Under the pieces are notes generated by a model, which was not told the origin of the DNA, made no database searches, and worked only from the letters and a program-made list of their open reading frames with translations. Source: Heliobacterium mobile (lineage in GTDB: Bacteria > Bacillota > Desulfitobacteriia > Heliobacteriales > Heliobacteriaceae). From it: a stretch of DNA of 64,000 bases. Each line of letters opens with the position of its first letter. The stretch's first letter is position 1. Made by a program: the position numbers and the translations under genes. The stretch spans positions 124,001 to 188,000 of the forward strand of contig NZ_WNKU01000002.1 in NCBI RefSeq assembly GCF_009720735.1, in the 5' to 3' direction. Shown here piece after piece: positions 17,366-26,349 of the stretch.

Positions 17366-18700
17366 TCAACGGTCGGTCCGGATGCCGATGTAGTTCTCTG
17401 TCGCAAAGACGGTTCCGCTGATGCTGGCATGGATATTCGCGCCGACAGCAGCTCCTTCTGGAATGGCGGCCACCAATTGACCTGCCTGAACGGAATCGCC
17501 GATGCTGACACAAGGCTGGGATGGGGCTCCGATATGCTGACGCAAAGGAAGTTGAACTTCGCTGATCGAGAGTTCACGATCCTCCAGTGGCGCCGCTACA
17601 TCATAAGCGGATAAGTTCAACCGGGCAATGAGCCGTTTAATCGGAATTCGGCGGTTTTCCCGGTGTGATACGGTCCGAAAAGGTTGATTATGATAGGGAT
17701 TCTTGATGCCAGCCGCTGAAAGCTGCCGCTTCAGTTCCATGTTTACCCTGCGTGGCGATAAGCCCATGGAGCATCCGAAAGTATCGCAGGCACCACACTC
17801 GGAACAGAGAAAAGCCCGCGTAATCGCATCGCCTTGGTAGGAAGTGCCGTTACCGATAGCCTGCATGATCCGGTGCGGTTCTAAGCTGTGGCCGAGCAAG
17901 TGACGTGGACAGCAGTCGGTACAAGCCCGGCATGCACAACAGACCGATTTAGAGCGGTTGGCAATGGCTGACCAAGGGAGTGTTTTCCCGGCGATCAAGG
18001 AGTGGTCCTTCGGCAGCACGATGATACCACCGGTGGTCTTTGTCACTGGCGAATCAACTTCGACGATGCGGCCCATCATGGGACCTCCATCGATCAAGGC
18101 ATAGTCATTGACAATGGCACCGCCAGCTGCCTCGATCAGCAACCGGATAGGAATCCCGATCGGGACTTTCAATGTCACCGGCTGACGGACTGCCCCGGTG
18201 ACTGTCACATACTTGGTCATGACTGGGACACCGTCTAAGGCTTTGGTAATATTGACAAGAGTCTCCACGTTGATGACAACAACGCCCACGTGCAGGGGAA
18301 TTCCGCCTTCGGGAATGATCTTACCAGTTACTTCGTAGACGAGAACCTGTTCATCGCCAGCCGGATAAAAGTCGGGCAGGATGAACAGTTCCACCCGCCC
18401 TTTGGCATGGCGCTCAATCGATTGTTCTAATGCCTCAATCGCCACAGAGTACTTTTTCTTTAGCCCGATATAGCTTTTTTGCGCGCCCGTTGCCAACATG
18501 ACGGCGATAAGACCGAGGACGACCCTATCACTCTCAGCGGCCATCAAGTGCTGGTGGGAACGAAGAAGGGGTTCACATTCAGCGCCGTTAGCAATGATGA
18601 TATCTGCACTCGCATTCATTTTGATGTGAGTGGGGAAACCGGCGCCACCTGCTCCGACGACGCCGGCCTCTTTCACTGCCTTGACGATTTTTTCACGCAT
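17366..18700 (-). CDS. pduS: microcompartment electron-transfer flavoprotein PduS (RnfC-like, cobalamin reductase)
   Basis: The 444-aa product is RnfC-like. The N-terminus VVGAGGAGFPTHIK and GAECEPLL form the NADH/FMN-binding region. A ferredoxin segment at about 250-315 has CCACRACTDCCPRHLLGH and CSECGACDTFGCSMGLSPRR, supplying cysteines for two 4Fe-4S clusters. A C-terminal lipoyl/SLBB-like end follows (SIGDSVQAGQLVAAIPEGA). In Salmonella PduS reduces cobalamin for PduO and contacts PduT. Here it may also dispose of NADH electrons, since no PduQ is encoded in the window (inference). It sits 16 bases before pduT. Confidence 0.94.
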   Translation of the reverse strand: MREKIVKAVKEAGVVGAGGAGFPTHIKMNASADIIIANGAECEPLLRSHQHLMAAESDRVVLGLIAVMLATGAQKSYIGLKKKYSVAIEALEQSIERHAKGRVELFILPDFYPAGDEQVLVYEVTGKIIPEGGIPLHVGVVVINVETLVNITKALDGVPVMTKYVTVTGAVRQPVTLKVPIGIPIRLLIEAAGGAIVNDYALIDGGPMMGRIVEVDSPVTKTTGGIIVLPKDHSLIAGKTLPWSAIANRSKSVCCACRACTDCCPRHLLGHSLEPHRIMQAIGNGTSYQGDAITRAFLCSECGACDTFGCSMGLSPRRVNMELKRQLSAAGIKNPYHNQPFRTVSHRENRRIPIKRLIARLNLSAYDVAAPLEDRELSISEVQLPLRQHIGAPSQPCVSIGDSVQAGQLVAAIPEGAAVGANIHASISGTVFATENYIGIRTDR

Positions 18701-18744
18701 TTTTTCACCCGCTTTTATGAACGGTACTTCGCGCTAGTTCTTAT

Positions 18745-20187
18745 TTATACAATCTTAAACCCGTCAACAAGCACGCATCGGCGCTGACGAGTGAACGTAC
18801 GGGCAGATGTGAGCCCTTCTCCCGTCGGCCCAGCGATCGTAAAGGTGTTGTAACCTTCCCCGCCGACACCGATGCCGGCATAAGAGGGCCCATTCTTGAC
18901 AAAAATCGTCGTCTGGACAGCACGGGCAAAGCGAGTCAAGTTATCAACATTTTTAGAGTGCATGATTGCCGTGTGGCGGTTGCCATGCTCGACCTTGACA
19001 CCCAATGCGATGGCAGCATCGATATTTTTCACTTGGACGATCGGCAGGATCGGCATCATCAACTCTTCAACGACGAAGGGATGGTCCTCTTCCACTTCAC
19101 AGATGACGGCACGAACATCGCTAGGTACGTCAATGCCAATCGCTTTGAGGATAATCTGCGCATCTTTTCCCACCCAGGCTTTGTTGATGCCGTATGACTT
19201 TTTAGGTTTTACCGTACATCCTTCGGCGATCTTTTCCTCTTTTTCCGTCATAACAACCTTCAGAAGGTCATCAATTTCCTTGCCTTTGATCAGATAAGCC
19301 CCGCTTCGACGCATATGGGTAATCAGTTCATCGGCTACAGAACCGACGACGATGCATTCCTTTTCAGCGATGCAGGGTAAATTGTTATCGAAGGAACATC
19401 CTGCGATGATATCCCGAGCTGCCTTGGGGATATCGGCCGTTTCATCGACGATCACAGGTGGATTACCGGCACCGGCACCGATGGCTTTTTTACCAGACGA
19501 AAGGACTGCTTTCACAACGCCCGGTCCGCCTGTAGCCACCAACATAATAATGCCGGGATGCCGCATCATTTCATTAGCCGCTTCGATAGAGGGCTCTGCT
19601 ACCATGGTGAGCAAGTTGGCCGGACCGCCGGCGGCGACAATCGCTTCATTGAGGATCTTCAACGTTAAGAAAGAAGTTTCTTTCGCTGTCGGGTGCGGAC
19701 TGAAAACCACAGAGTTACCTGCGGCGATCATACCGATTCCGTTACAAATGATGGTCTCGGAGGGGTTGGTCGTAGGGGTAATGGCGCCGATTACGCCATA
19801 AGCGCCCATCTCGACCAATGTGAGACCATCATCACCTGTCCAAGATTCTGTTTTCAGGTCTTCTGTGCCTGGTGTTTTCCGAGCTGCCAGTTGATTTTTC
19901 AAAATTTTATCGCTGACGCGGCCCATTCCCGTCTCGCGAACGGCGATTTCGGCTAATTCTCGAGCGTTAGCGAAAGCGGCCTCTCGCATAGCTTGGATGA
20001 GTTCTTCCCGTTTGGCCATAGACAAGGTACGCAGTTGCAGGTAGGCATATTTTGCTGCTTCGACAGCCTGGTTAACGTTCGAGAAAACTCCCGGAATCAA
20101 TGGGGTGGACTTTTTCTCTTGTTGCGGCTGTAGGTTCGCCATCACCTGTGACACAATTTGCGAGATCACTTCGTTCGGTATATTCAT
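18745..20187 (-). CDS. pduP: CoA-acylating propionaldehyde dehydrogenase PduP
   Basis: The 480-aa enzyme oxidises propionaldehyde with NAD+ and CoA to propionyl-CoA inside the microcompartment. Residues 1-18 (IPNEVISQIVSQVMANLQ) form an amphipathic encapsulation helix, followed by a short linker and the aldehyde dehydrogenase fold. The catalytic cysteine is Cys272 in NNLPCIAEKE, and VATGGPGVVKAVLSSGKKAIG is the cofactor region. I chose ATG 20185-20187, with GGGAG 11 bases upstream; the in-frame GTG four codons earlier overlaps that ribosome site. Confidence 0.95.
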   Translation of the reverse strand: MNIPNEVISQIVSQVMANLQPQQEKKSTPLIPGVFSNVNQAVEAAKYAYLQLRTLSMAKREELIQAMREAAFANARELAEIAVRETGMGRVSDKILKNQLAARKTPGTEDLKTESWTGDDGLTLVEMGAYGVIGAITPTTNPSETIICNGIGMIAAGNSVVFSPHPTAKETSFLTLKILNEAIVAAGGPANLLTMVAEPSIEAANEMMRHPGIIMLVATGGPGVVKAVLSSGKKAIGAGAGNPPVIVDETADIPKAARDIIAGCSFDNNLPCIAEKECIVVGSVADELITHMRRSGAYLIKGKEIDDLLKVVMTEKEEKIAEGCTVKPKKSYGINKAWVGKDAQIILKAIGIDVPSDVRAVICEVEEDHPFVVEELMMPILPIVQVKNIDAAIALGVKVEHGNRHTAIMHSKNVDNLTRFARAVQTTIFVKNGPSYAGIGVGGEGYNTFTIAGPTGEGLTSARTFTRQRRCVLVDGFKIV

Positions 20188-20217
20188 GGTTATTATCACT
20201 CCCGTGATTGGCTCCGT

Positions 20218-21189
20218 TTACCAGGCTGCAAGACCAGCCTCGGCAACAGACACGTCTTGTTCTACTGAGCCACCGCTTACACCGATGGCACCGATAATCC
20301 GTCCGTTATCCACGATCGGCAAACCGCCTCCAAAGACGACCAGACGGCTCCCATCAGTTGTGTTTAATCCATAAAGCATCTCGCCAGGTTGGGCCAATTT
20401 GGAGGCTGTTTCTGTAGTCATCTTCAAGGCGACTGATGTATAAGCCTTATCCCGGGAGATAGCAATGCTTGCGAGCAAAGCGCCGTCCATCCGGTGCTGG
20501 GCCACCAAGTTTCCCCCTTCATCGACGACCGTGATGACCATGGGAACTCCAATAGCATCGGCTTTCGCTTCAGCCGCTGCAATCATCTTTTTGGCTTTTT
20601 CCAACATAGTTCCATCCTCCTGGCCTTGCATCGCCTTTACCACTTCTCTCGTTACCCGCGATACCATTTCTTCTTGGTCGACATAACGAGCCAGTACAAA
20701 AAGCAAGTCTGATAACCGGTTGAGATAGATCATGACGGGCGGATGCACATCGGAAAACTTTGCCAGCGATACGGCAGCTCGTTCGGCTCTCCTGACAATC
20801 GTCCGAGCCAAATCGAGGGCAGCTCCAGCCTGAGAAGCACCAGGGATGACAAAGCCCTTTTGGGGGATACGCTTTGCCTCCAAATCATCGATGATCTGCT
20901 CTAAAGCCTGCAGATGTCCATCGTTGATACGATACCGAGGTTCGCCCCCCTTGACGTCTGCCTTTGGCTCTGTGGCAAAATCAGCGTTCACATCAAATAT
21001 TTCTTGTTGCAGCCGGTGTATGAGTGACAGGGCTGTTTCATTGTTTGTGAGTGATTTAGCCAAGCCCATCGCAGCGGAGGCTTCATCCATCGTTCCATAA
21101 ACGTCGACCCGGGCATGATCTTTCGGCACCCTCTGGCCGCTGTATAGGCTGGTAACGCCCCGGTCTCCTGTTTTTGTATATACTTTCAT
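20218..21189 (-). CDS. pduO: PduO: cob(I)alamin adenosyltransferase fused to a GlcG/HbpS-like domain
   Basis: The 323-aa product has an N-terminal ATP:cobalamin adenosyltransferase (residues 1-175: KVYTKTGDRGVTSLYSG, then DLARTIVRRAERAAVSL and YLNRLSDLLFVLARY). A C-terminal GlcG/HbpS-like domain (DUF336, about 190-323) ends in GVSGGSVEQDVSVAEAGLAA. It supplies adenosylcobalamin, the cofactor of PduCDE. ATG 21187-21189 is preferred (GAGGGG 8 bases upstream); another ATG lies two codons earlier. It ends 30 bases before pduP starts. Confidence 0.95.
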   Translation of the reverse strand: MKVYTKTGDRGVTSLYSGQRVPKDHARVDVYGTMDEASAAMGLAKSLTNNETALSLIHRLQQEIFDVNADFATEPKADVKGGEPRYRINDGHLQALEQIIDDLEAKRIPQKGFVIPGASQAGAALDLARTIVRRAERAAVSLAKFSDVHPPVMIYLNRLSDLLFVLARYVDQEEMVSRVTREVVKAMQGQEDGTMLEKAKKMIAAAEAKADAIGVPMVITVVDEGGNLVAQHRMDGALLASIAISRDKAYTSVALKMTTETASKLAQPGEMLYGLNTTDGSRLVVFGGGLPIVDNGRIIGAIGVSGGSVEQDVSVAEAGLAAW

Positions 21190-21208
21190 TCTCATTACCC
21201 CTCGCCGG

Positions 21209-21499
21209 TTAATCGTCGCAGGCGAGTAATCGTTCATCCATTTCCATCGAGTCGATGATTCCAACGATCGCAGCATCTACAGCGCTATTCTTATTCGGCA
21301 GGATGAGCCGGGCCGAAGCGCCCTGCAGGACGAGAACCCTTTCCCCGTTCCCGGCTCCCACCGTATCTACGGCGACGTGCAAACCCGGACGGCTCACGCC
21401 GCTGCTAGATAAGGGCTTAATGATTAACAACTTGCTGCCAACTAAACTTGGATCTTTGCTCGTTGCTACCACGTTACCCACAACGGTACCGATCCACAT
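21209..21499 (-). CDS. pduN: microcompartment vertex protein PduN (EutN/CcmL, BMC-P)
   Basis: The 96-aa product is a BMC-P pentamer protein. MWIGTVVGNVVATSKDPSL at the start and the VDTVGAGNGERVLVLQGASA segment are family hallmarks. Pentamers cap the twelve vertices of the shell. It is the only BMC-P gene in the locus, so it must fill all vertices unless another copy lies elsewhere in the genome. Confidence 0.96.
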   Translation of the reverse strand: MWIGTVVGNVVATSKDPSLVGSKLLIIKPLSSSGVSRPGLHVAVDTVGAGNGERVLVLQGASARLILPNKNSAVDAAIVGIIDSMEMDERLLACDD

Positions 21500-21563
21500 G
21501 GAAAAACTCCCCCCTTTTCAGGTGCGCTCCGGTCACTTTCATTCCACCGCAAGCGCCGCTTGT

Positions 21564-22361
21564 TCAGGATGTAATGATTTCAACACCGAAGTCTCGAGCG
21601 ATGTCCCGAGCTAACGGTGTGATCACATCGTTCGTCGACGCGTTGAAAGTCCGGCCGCCATTTAATGCGACAGAACGGATCATCTCAGCGGTGACGAGTC
21701 CCTTTTTCACGGCTGTTTTTGCTGGTGCCCGATCGCTGTCGGAGGAAAGCTGTAGGTCTAACATTTGGCCTGCTTCTGAAGCCAATCTGTTTACGTCGAC
21801 CAGTTGAACACCATAATCCCTGACTCTTTGCAGGTTTTCTTGAAAGGCTCGGACAAGCACGATCGGTGCTTTATCCATCGCCGCACCTGTTCGCCAGCAA
21901 TCTTTCGGATCAGCCGCATTCTGGGCGGCAATCACCGGTTTGCCAAGCATAAGTGCCTGAAAAACCAGCGTCGTCGGTAACGTATCTGATAAAGTGTGCG
22001 CCAGTTTCGCCATCGTATTTTGGGTCAACACCGGTACCATAACCAAATCGGCTTGACGAAGAAGTTTTCCCGGATAGGGGTCAGAGGGAGTGATAATCTC
22101 CACGTCAGCGCCTAACCGTTCTTTGATTCGCTTTACACCGACTATCTGTTCCGCTGCATGGGAAAGAACTATGGTCATCTCACAGGAACGTTGCTCTAAT
22201 TCCTGAAGGGACTGTAAGCCCTCTTCTAGACCGATGGAGCCGCCGGTAAAAATAGCCATCACCCTAAACCGGGGCCGGGTAGGGGGTTCATTCCCTATCC
22301 CGGCCTGGTTTAAGCGTCGCATGACCTCGGCGGTAACGAGGCGAACTAGATTGTCATCCAT
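21564..22361 (-). CDS. microcompartment-associated flavoprotein (Dfp/LPAD-like) in the PduM position
   Basis: The 265-aa protein starts with an amphipathic helix (DDNLVRLVTAEVMRRLNQ) like the encapsulation helices of PduD, E, L and P. A fold resembling the Dfp/phenylacrylate-decarboxylase flavoproteins follows: AIFTGGSIGLEEG near residue 32 and VPVLTQNTMAKLAHTLSDTL, which resembles the FMN-site 'NTIAKLA' motif of that family. It occupies the place between pduL and pduN where Salmonella has pduM, but does not look like PduM. A flavin-dependent role in cofactor repair or redox within the compartment is possible (inference). The reaction is unknown. Confidence 0.72.
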   Translation of the reverse strand: MDDNLVRLVTAEVMRRLNQAGIGNEPPTRPRFRVMAIFTGGSIGLEEGLQSLQELEQRSCEMTIVLSHAAEQIVGVKRIKERLGADVEIITPSDPYPGKLLRQADLVMVPVLTQNTMAKLAHTLSDTLPTTLVFQALMLGKPVIAAQNAADPKDCWRTGAAMDKAPIVLVRAFQENLQRVRDYGVQLVDVNRLASEAGQMLDLQLSSDSDRAPAKTAVKKGLVTAEMIRSVALNGGRTFNASTNDVITPLARDIARDFGVEIITS

Positions 22362-22375
22362 CGCTCCGCCTCCTT

Positions 22376-23041
22376 TCAGGACTGCCGGACCAGTTGCACC
22401 GCATCATTGTTATTCAGTTCGGCCGCATTAGCTTCATCTACATCGAGATGCATCTCTAAGCGAAACTTGGGATGGACGCGAATCAGTACGTTCTTGAAAA
22501 CGATTCCTCGTGTGCCCGTCGTCTCGATCGAAACTCGATCCTGATCTTTCACGCCAAAAAAAGCGGCGTCATCGGGGTGCATGTGGATATGCCGAGCAGC
22601 CATGATGACGCCTTCCTTTAGGGTAATCGACCCGCAGGGACCCACAATAGTGATCCCTGCAGAGCCTTCGATCTGTCCAGAATCTCGGACAGGTGCTTTG
22701 ATTCCCAAGCTGAAAGCGTCTGTTCGAGATATTTCAACCTGAGTCGTTTTACGCAAAGGTCCGAGCACACGAACACCACGGATAACGCCTTTCGGGCCGA
22801 CCAAGGTAACCGTCTCTTCGGCGGCGAATTCCCCTTCTTGAGCCAGGTCTTTCAACTTTTTCAGCTGGTATCCAACTCCAAAGAGGATTTCCACATGCTC
22901 ATTGGAAAGGTGGATGTGGCGGTTAGAAATGCCTACCCGAATCGTTCGGGAAGCCGATTCCAATTCAGGCAGCCTGTCTTTTAGTGCGATCAGTACTTGG
23001 GCGACAACTTGTTCGATCAATTTGGGTTCCAAGGAATTCAC
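22376..23041 (-). CDS. pduL: phosphate propanoyltransferase PduL
   Basis: The 221-aa enzyme converts propionyl-CoA and phosphate to propionyl-phosphate and recycles CoA inside the compartment. It has an N-terminal encapsulation helix (PKLIEQVVAQVLIALKDRL). The two PduL beta-barrel repeats carry zinc-binding histidines in VGISNRHIHLS and MAARHIHMHPDDA. DVDEANAA near the C-terminus is also conserved. The start is GTG 23039-23041 or the TTG three codons later; both have weak ribosome sites. Confidence 0.95.
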   Translation of the reverse strand: MNSLEPKLIEQVVAQVLIALKDRLPELESASRTIRVGISNRHIHLSNEHVEILFGVGYQLKKLKDLAQEGEFAAEETVTLVGPKGVIRGVRVLGPLRKTTQVEISRTDAFSLGIKAPVRDSGQIEGSAGITIVGPCGSITLKEGVIMAARHIHMHPDDAAFFGVKDQDRVSIETTGTRGIVFKNVLIRVHPKFRLEMHLDVDEANAAELNNNDAVQLVRQS

Positions 23042-23060
23042 CCACTTTACCTAAGACGCC

Positions 23061-23342
23061 TTAGCCCTCGAGCTTCGGCAGAATTTTTTCCACGTCCATA
23101 TGGGGACGGGGAATGACATGAACCGAAATCAGTTCACCGACTTTTTGAGCGGCTGCAGCGCCAGAGTCAGTAGCCGCTTTCACAGCGCCCACATCGCCAC
23201 GGACAAGAACGGTCACCAAACCAGAACCAATCTTTTCATAACCGATCAAATTTACGTTGGCCGCTTTCACCATGGCATCGGCAGCTTCGATAGCGCCGAC
23301 GAGGCCTTTGCATTCGACCATTCCTAATGCTTCTCCTCGCAT
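23061..23342 (-). CDS. pduJ: microcompartment hexamer shell protein PduJ (BMC-H)
   Basis: The 93-aa product is a single BMC domain with the pore segment [21 protein letters not shown]. It is nearly identical to the shell protein encoded at 30082-30357, differing mainly at the N-terminus and tail. The position after pduK and before pduL suggests PduJ; PduA and PduJ cannot be told apart from sequence alone here. It tiles the shell facets. Confidence 0.93.
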   Translation of the reverse strand: MRGEALGMVECKGLVGAIEAADAMVKAANVNLIGYEKIGSGLVTVLVRGDVGAVKAATDSGAAAAQKVGELISVHVIPRPHMDVEKILPKLEG

Positions 23343-23355
23343 CGTTCATACCTCC

Positions 23356-24015
23356 TTAGAGTTTTCGGTGATGAATACATTGGGAACGAGGTTCCCCTTT
23401 TTTTCGAGGACATTTGGGATCGCCGCAGAGATTGCAAGTTTCTTCTCGGAGTGTCTCTGCGTCTTGAATTATCTCTGAAAAAGTTGTAGTTGTCGTCTCC
23501 AGGGGACTTTCTAGTTCGGTCGGGTTATCCGTTACGTCAATGGTGGATTCATCGACGATCGGCTCTTGGGAAGAGGGAATCTCCAGAAGTGGTTTTTCTG
23601 AAGCTTCCGCTACAACAGCAGTTTCAGAGAGAACGGATTCCTCTGCAGCTTTTTCTTCCGGGTCCGGTTCTGAGGAAGCCTCTTCCCGATTTTCCGCAGG
23701 ATCTTTCACGGTTTTCGACGTGGCTCTACCGGAGTTCTCCTTGGAGAAAATCATCCCTGACAGTTCCTGATGAGGACGGGCGATGACATGGGTAGAAACG
23801 ACCTTATTGACTGAACGGGCTGCCACTTCACCGGCAGCAACTGCAGCCTTGATAGCACCCACATCGCCGGTCATCTTTACGACGATCATGCCGCCACCTT
23901 TAGCCATCTCATAGCCAACGAGTTGGATGTTAGCCGCTTTTACTGCAGCGTCAGCAGCTTCTAAAGCCGCCGCTAAGCCAACCACTTCAATCAACCCCAA
24001 GGCATTCTGGACCAT
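23356..24015 (-). CDS. pduK: microcompartment shell protein PduK (BMC-H with C-terminal Cys-rich tail)
   Basis: The 219-aa product has an N-terminal BMC domain (residues 1-90: ALGLIEVVGLAAALEAAD, pore KGGGMIVVKMTGD). A long acidic, Ser/Thr/Glu-rich linker follows, then a C-terminal cluster CNLCGDPKCPRKKGEPRSQC typical of PduK, which probably binds a metal or Fe-S cluster. The pore loop is GGG rather than GSG, so its permeability may differ from PduA/J. Its start overlaps the end of pduH by 25 bases. Confidence 0.93.
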   Translation of the reverse strand: MVQNALGLIEVVGLAAALEAADAAVKAANIQLVGYEMAKGGGMIVVKMTGDVGAIKAAVAAGEVAARSVNKVVSTHVIARPHQELSGMIFSKENSGRATSKTVKDPAENREEASSEPDPEEKAAEESVLSETAVVAEASEKPLLEIPSSQEPIVDESTIDVTDNPTELESPLETTTTTFSEIIQDAETLREETCNLCGDPKCPRKKGEPRSQCIHHRKL

Positions 24016-24515
24016 ACATTCACCCCCTCATCGGCAGGACGTACCGGTTGTGACGATTGTTCTGCAAGAACTCTTTTGACGATTTCTGCAATCGTTGCTT
24101 TGAGCACATCCAAATTCATATCATCGCCGCTGTTTTGAAAGGGCTGCTCTTCTTTGTCCTTGAATGGGGTACCCTTCACCAATCGTGCCGCATTGTAGCC
24201 AAAACGGCGCCATTCAGCCCGTTCACCGGGCCCCTCTAAGATAAAGAGGGGCCGTTCTTCGGGCAAACGTGTATGGTGTATGCAGATAGATCCATCTTTT
24301 CCAACGCCGATACCTACGCCTAGGTGGGACGCGCCAGCCGCTTGATAACCTAAGCGTTGGCTATCGGGGTCTGATTGGGAATGAATCACTGCCGGGATTC
24401 CTTCCTCTTCGAGGCCTGCTTGCAACTCCCGCAGCTTGCACGCACAAGTTTCATGGGGATGGTAGTAGACCATCACGGTCGGTTTGACAGGCATCCGATC
24501 CAGCATGGCAATCAC
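23991..24515 (-). CDS. pduH: diol dehydratase reactivase small subunit PduH with an unusual C-terminal helix
   Basis: The 174-aa product contains the reactivase small-subunit fold at residues 8-115 (PTVMVYYHPH, LGVGIGVGKDGSICIHH, EWRRFGYNAARLVKG). With PduG it releases damaged cobalamin from the dehydratase. It has about 50 extra C-terminal residues, including an amphipathic helix (133-152, LDVLKATIAEIVKRVLAEQ) that looks like an encapsulation peptide. The GTG start overlaps the pduG stop by 4 bases; ATG three codons in is an alternative. The tail overlaps pduK in another frame. Confidence 0.92.
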   Translation of the reverse strand: MIAMLDRMPVKPTVMVYYHPHETCACKLRELQAGLEEEGIPAVIHSQSDPDSQRLGYQAAGASHLGVGIGVGKDGSICIHHTRLPEERPLFILEGPGERAEWRRFGYNAARLVKGTPFKDKEEQPFQNSGDDMNLDVLKATIAEIVKRVLAEQSSQPVRPADEGVNVWSRMPWG

Positions 24516-26335
24516 GCTCCTCCACCGGAATAGGATAAAACCAAACCGGTTGCAACAGCGTTTCGAGGTCCTTCTGTCCCGCGAATGTTACCACGACCGC
24601 ATACAATGCCGTACTCAGCCAAAGCATCGGCGACCATATCAGCCACCTCAAAATCAAGGGCCGAACCGCCGACCATGACGACAAATTCGATATGGCGAAC
24701 GTTTCCCGTCGGAGCGACTCGAGCGAGTGCCCGCAAGGCGTTGGTGACAAATACTTTTTTCTTTGCCTCTCGACGGACATGGCGAATCTTTTCTAAGGAA
24801 TACTCCGATGGAATGGGCACCATGCCGCTTTCTTTGAGTATGACGACCCGGGCAAAGACCTGGGGCGGTAAATGCTCTTCATAAAAGCGGACCGTTCCAT
24901 CTTCAAGTCGAACATGGTAGAGACTTTCCACTTTGGCCAGAGGGAACTTCTTGATGTCTTCAGCCAAATCCAAATCATTGAGCCCTAGTTCGGAGTTGAT
25001 GAGCATAGTCACCATGTCACCAGCACCGGCGAGGTGAATGGAGTGGACTTTTTCATCGCGAGTCACGATGGCCGCGTCAGTGGAGCCTCCGCCCATATCG
25101 AGGATGGCCAGCGGTTTATCTGTTCCCGGTGTCGTCAGCGCTCCAAGGACAGCCATGTTGGCTTCCACACCGGCGATGACGACAGGGATTCCTAGCTGAG
25201 ATATCAGCTGGTCAGCGATCTGCTGCATCGGCAGGCGGCTCGTCTTGACCATAGCCGCCAAAGCGACAGCATTTTCTAGGGCGAACTCGCCGGCCAAACC
25301 GCCGCGAACTTGCTGGGGAATAAAAGTGTCTACACTGAGCAGATCTTGAATGTTCATTCGCTCAAGAGACTGACCGGTCAAGTCGCTCATGACTTGTCGA
25401 ACCCGTTCGATCATTCCGCCAGCGTTCGTACCGGGCTCGCCTTTGACATCGACGACGGGCTGTACCCGCTCTACCGCTTGCATGATCTTCGATGAACCAG
25501 ATTCTACGTCTACCTCTTCCCGGTTTCGCTGCCCAAAGATTGTGAGGACACCAGCCGGAATCGTGCGGGCCTTCACATCGCCTTGGGGCGTTCTGACGAC
25601 AACGGCTGAACGGTTCCCGATCAATGCCCGGGCGATGGGCACGACCATTTTCGTCTCTTCCGGCGTCAGATTAAACACGGTAGCGATTCCGTAAGGGTTG
25701 GACAAGGTCTGAATCGTTCTCCCAGGTTCAGTCACTTCTACAGCAGCCAGCATGCCAATCGGCACTTTTTCGATAAAAGTCACTTCATCGACGATGGGGA
25801 TCCTTTTATCGAGACGATTGGCGATCAATACAGCATCGTCCTGACAGGCAATAGCGCCTACCACATCGACACCCCGGTCAAAAGCCCAGTTGATGGCTTG
25901 AGAGGCATCTTCAAAGTCAATGCGGGCCGGGATGACGACGATGACTTTTTCACCGGATTGAATCCGATCCAATTCGGCAAAAGTGACTGTTTTTCCGACG
26001 CCTAGGCCGATGCCGCCCGGTGTACCTGGGTTGTGACCGATCATGGTCGATTCAGTGATGATCGTCTCTGTGATCGTCTCCATGGCCAAGTCGCCGATAA
26101 CCGGTGTGGCTTCATTGAAACGAATCTGAACGAGTTCGTTCATGTCGACGCCGGCATGCCGTAAGGCGTCATCTAGTGCTGTCCGGATTCCAGGTAAGTT
26201 CGCTGTCGTCCCTTTGATCCCTGTGGTTTTGACAATGCTGCTGCTCAGATATTCTTTTTCTCCTCGGGCATTTACCCGAGCGAGGCAAACTTCAGTCGTG
26301 GAATTACCGATGTCTACTCCCGCCACAATGGCCAT
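24512..26335 (-). CDS. pduG: diol dehydratase reactivase large subunit PduG
   Basis: The 607-aa ATPase (AIVAGVDIGNSTTEVCLA at the N-terminus, DMGGGSTDAAIV near residue 418) exchanges inactivated cobalamin for adenosylcobalamin on the dehydratase. Length and motifs match PduG/DdrA throughout, including the C-terminal GNIRGTEGPRNAVATGLVLS. It lies between pduE and pduH, with GTGA-type coupling to pduH. Confidence 0.97.
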   Translation of the reverse strand: MAIVAGVDIGNSTTEVCLARVNARGEKEYLSSSIVKTTGIKGTTANLPGIRTALDDALRHAGVDMNELVQIRFNEATPVIGDLAMETITETIITESTMIGHNPGTPGGIGLGVGKTVTFAELDRIQSGEKVIVVIPARIDFEDASQAINWAFDRGVDVVGAIACQDDAVLIANRLDKRIPIVDEVTFIEKVPIGMLAAVEVTEPGRTIQTLSNPYGIATVFNLTPEETKMVVPIARALIGNRSAVVVRTPQGDVKARTIPAGVLTIFGQRNREEVDVESGSSKIMQAVERVQPVVDVKGEPGTNAGGMIERVRQVMSDLTGQSLERMNIQDLLSVDTFIPQQVRGGLAGEFALENAVALAAMVKTSRLPMQQIADQLISQLGIPVVIAGVEANMAVLGALTTPGTDKPLAILDMGGGSTDAAIVTRDEKVHSIHLAGAGDMVTMLINSELGLNDLDLAEDIKKFPLAKVESLYHVRLEDGTVRFYEEHLPPQVFARVVILKESGMVPIPSEYSLEKIRHVRREAKKKVFVTNALRALARVAPTGNVRHIEFVVMVGGSALDFEVADMVADALAEYGIVCGRGNIRGTEGPRNAVATGLVLSYSGGGA

Positions 26336-26349
26336 GAAAGCTCACATCC

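Noticed and set aside
16801-17577. Longer PduT frame of 258 codons
   Set aside because: The extra N-terminal 76 codons lie inside pduS in another frame; the BMC domain starts at the ATG ending at 17349, which has a ribosome site.
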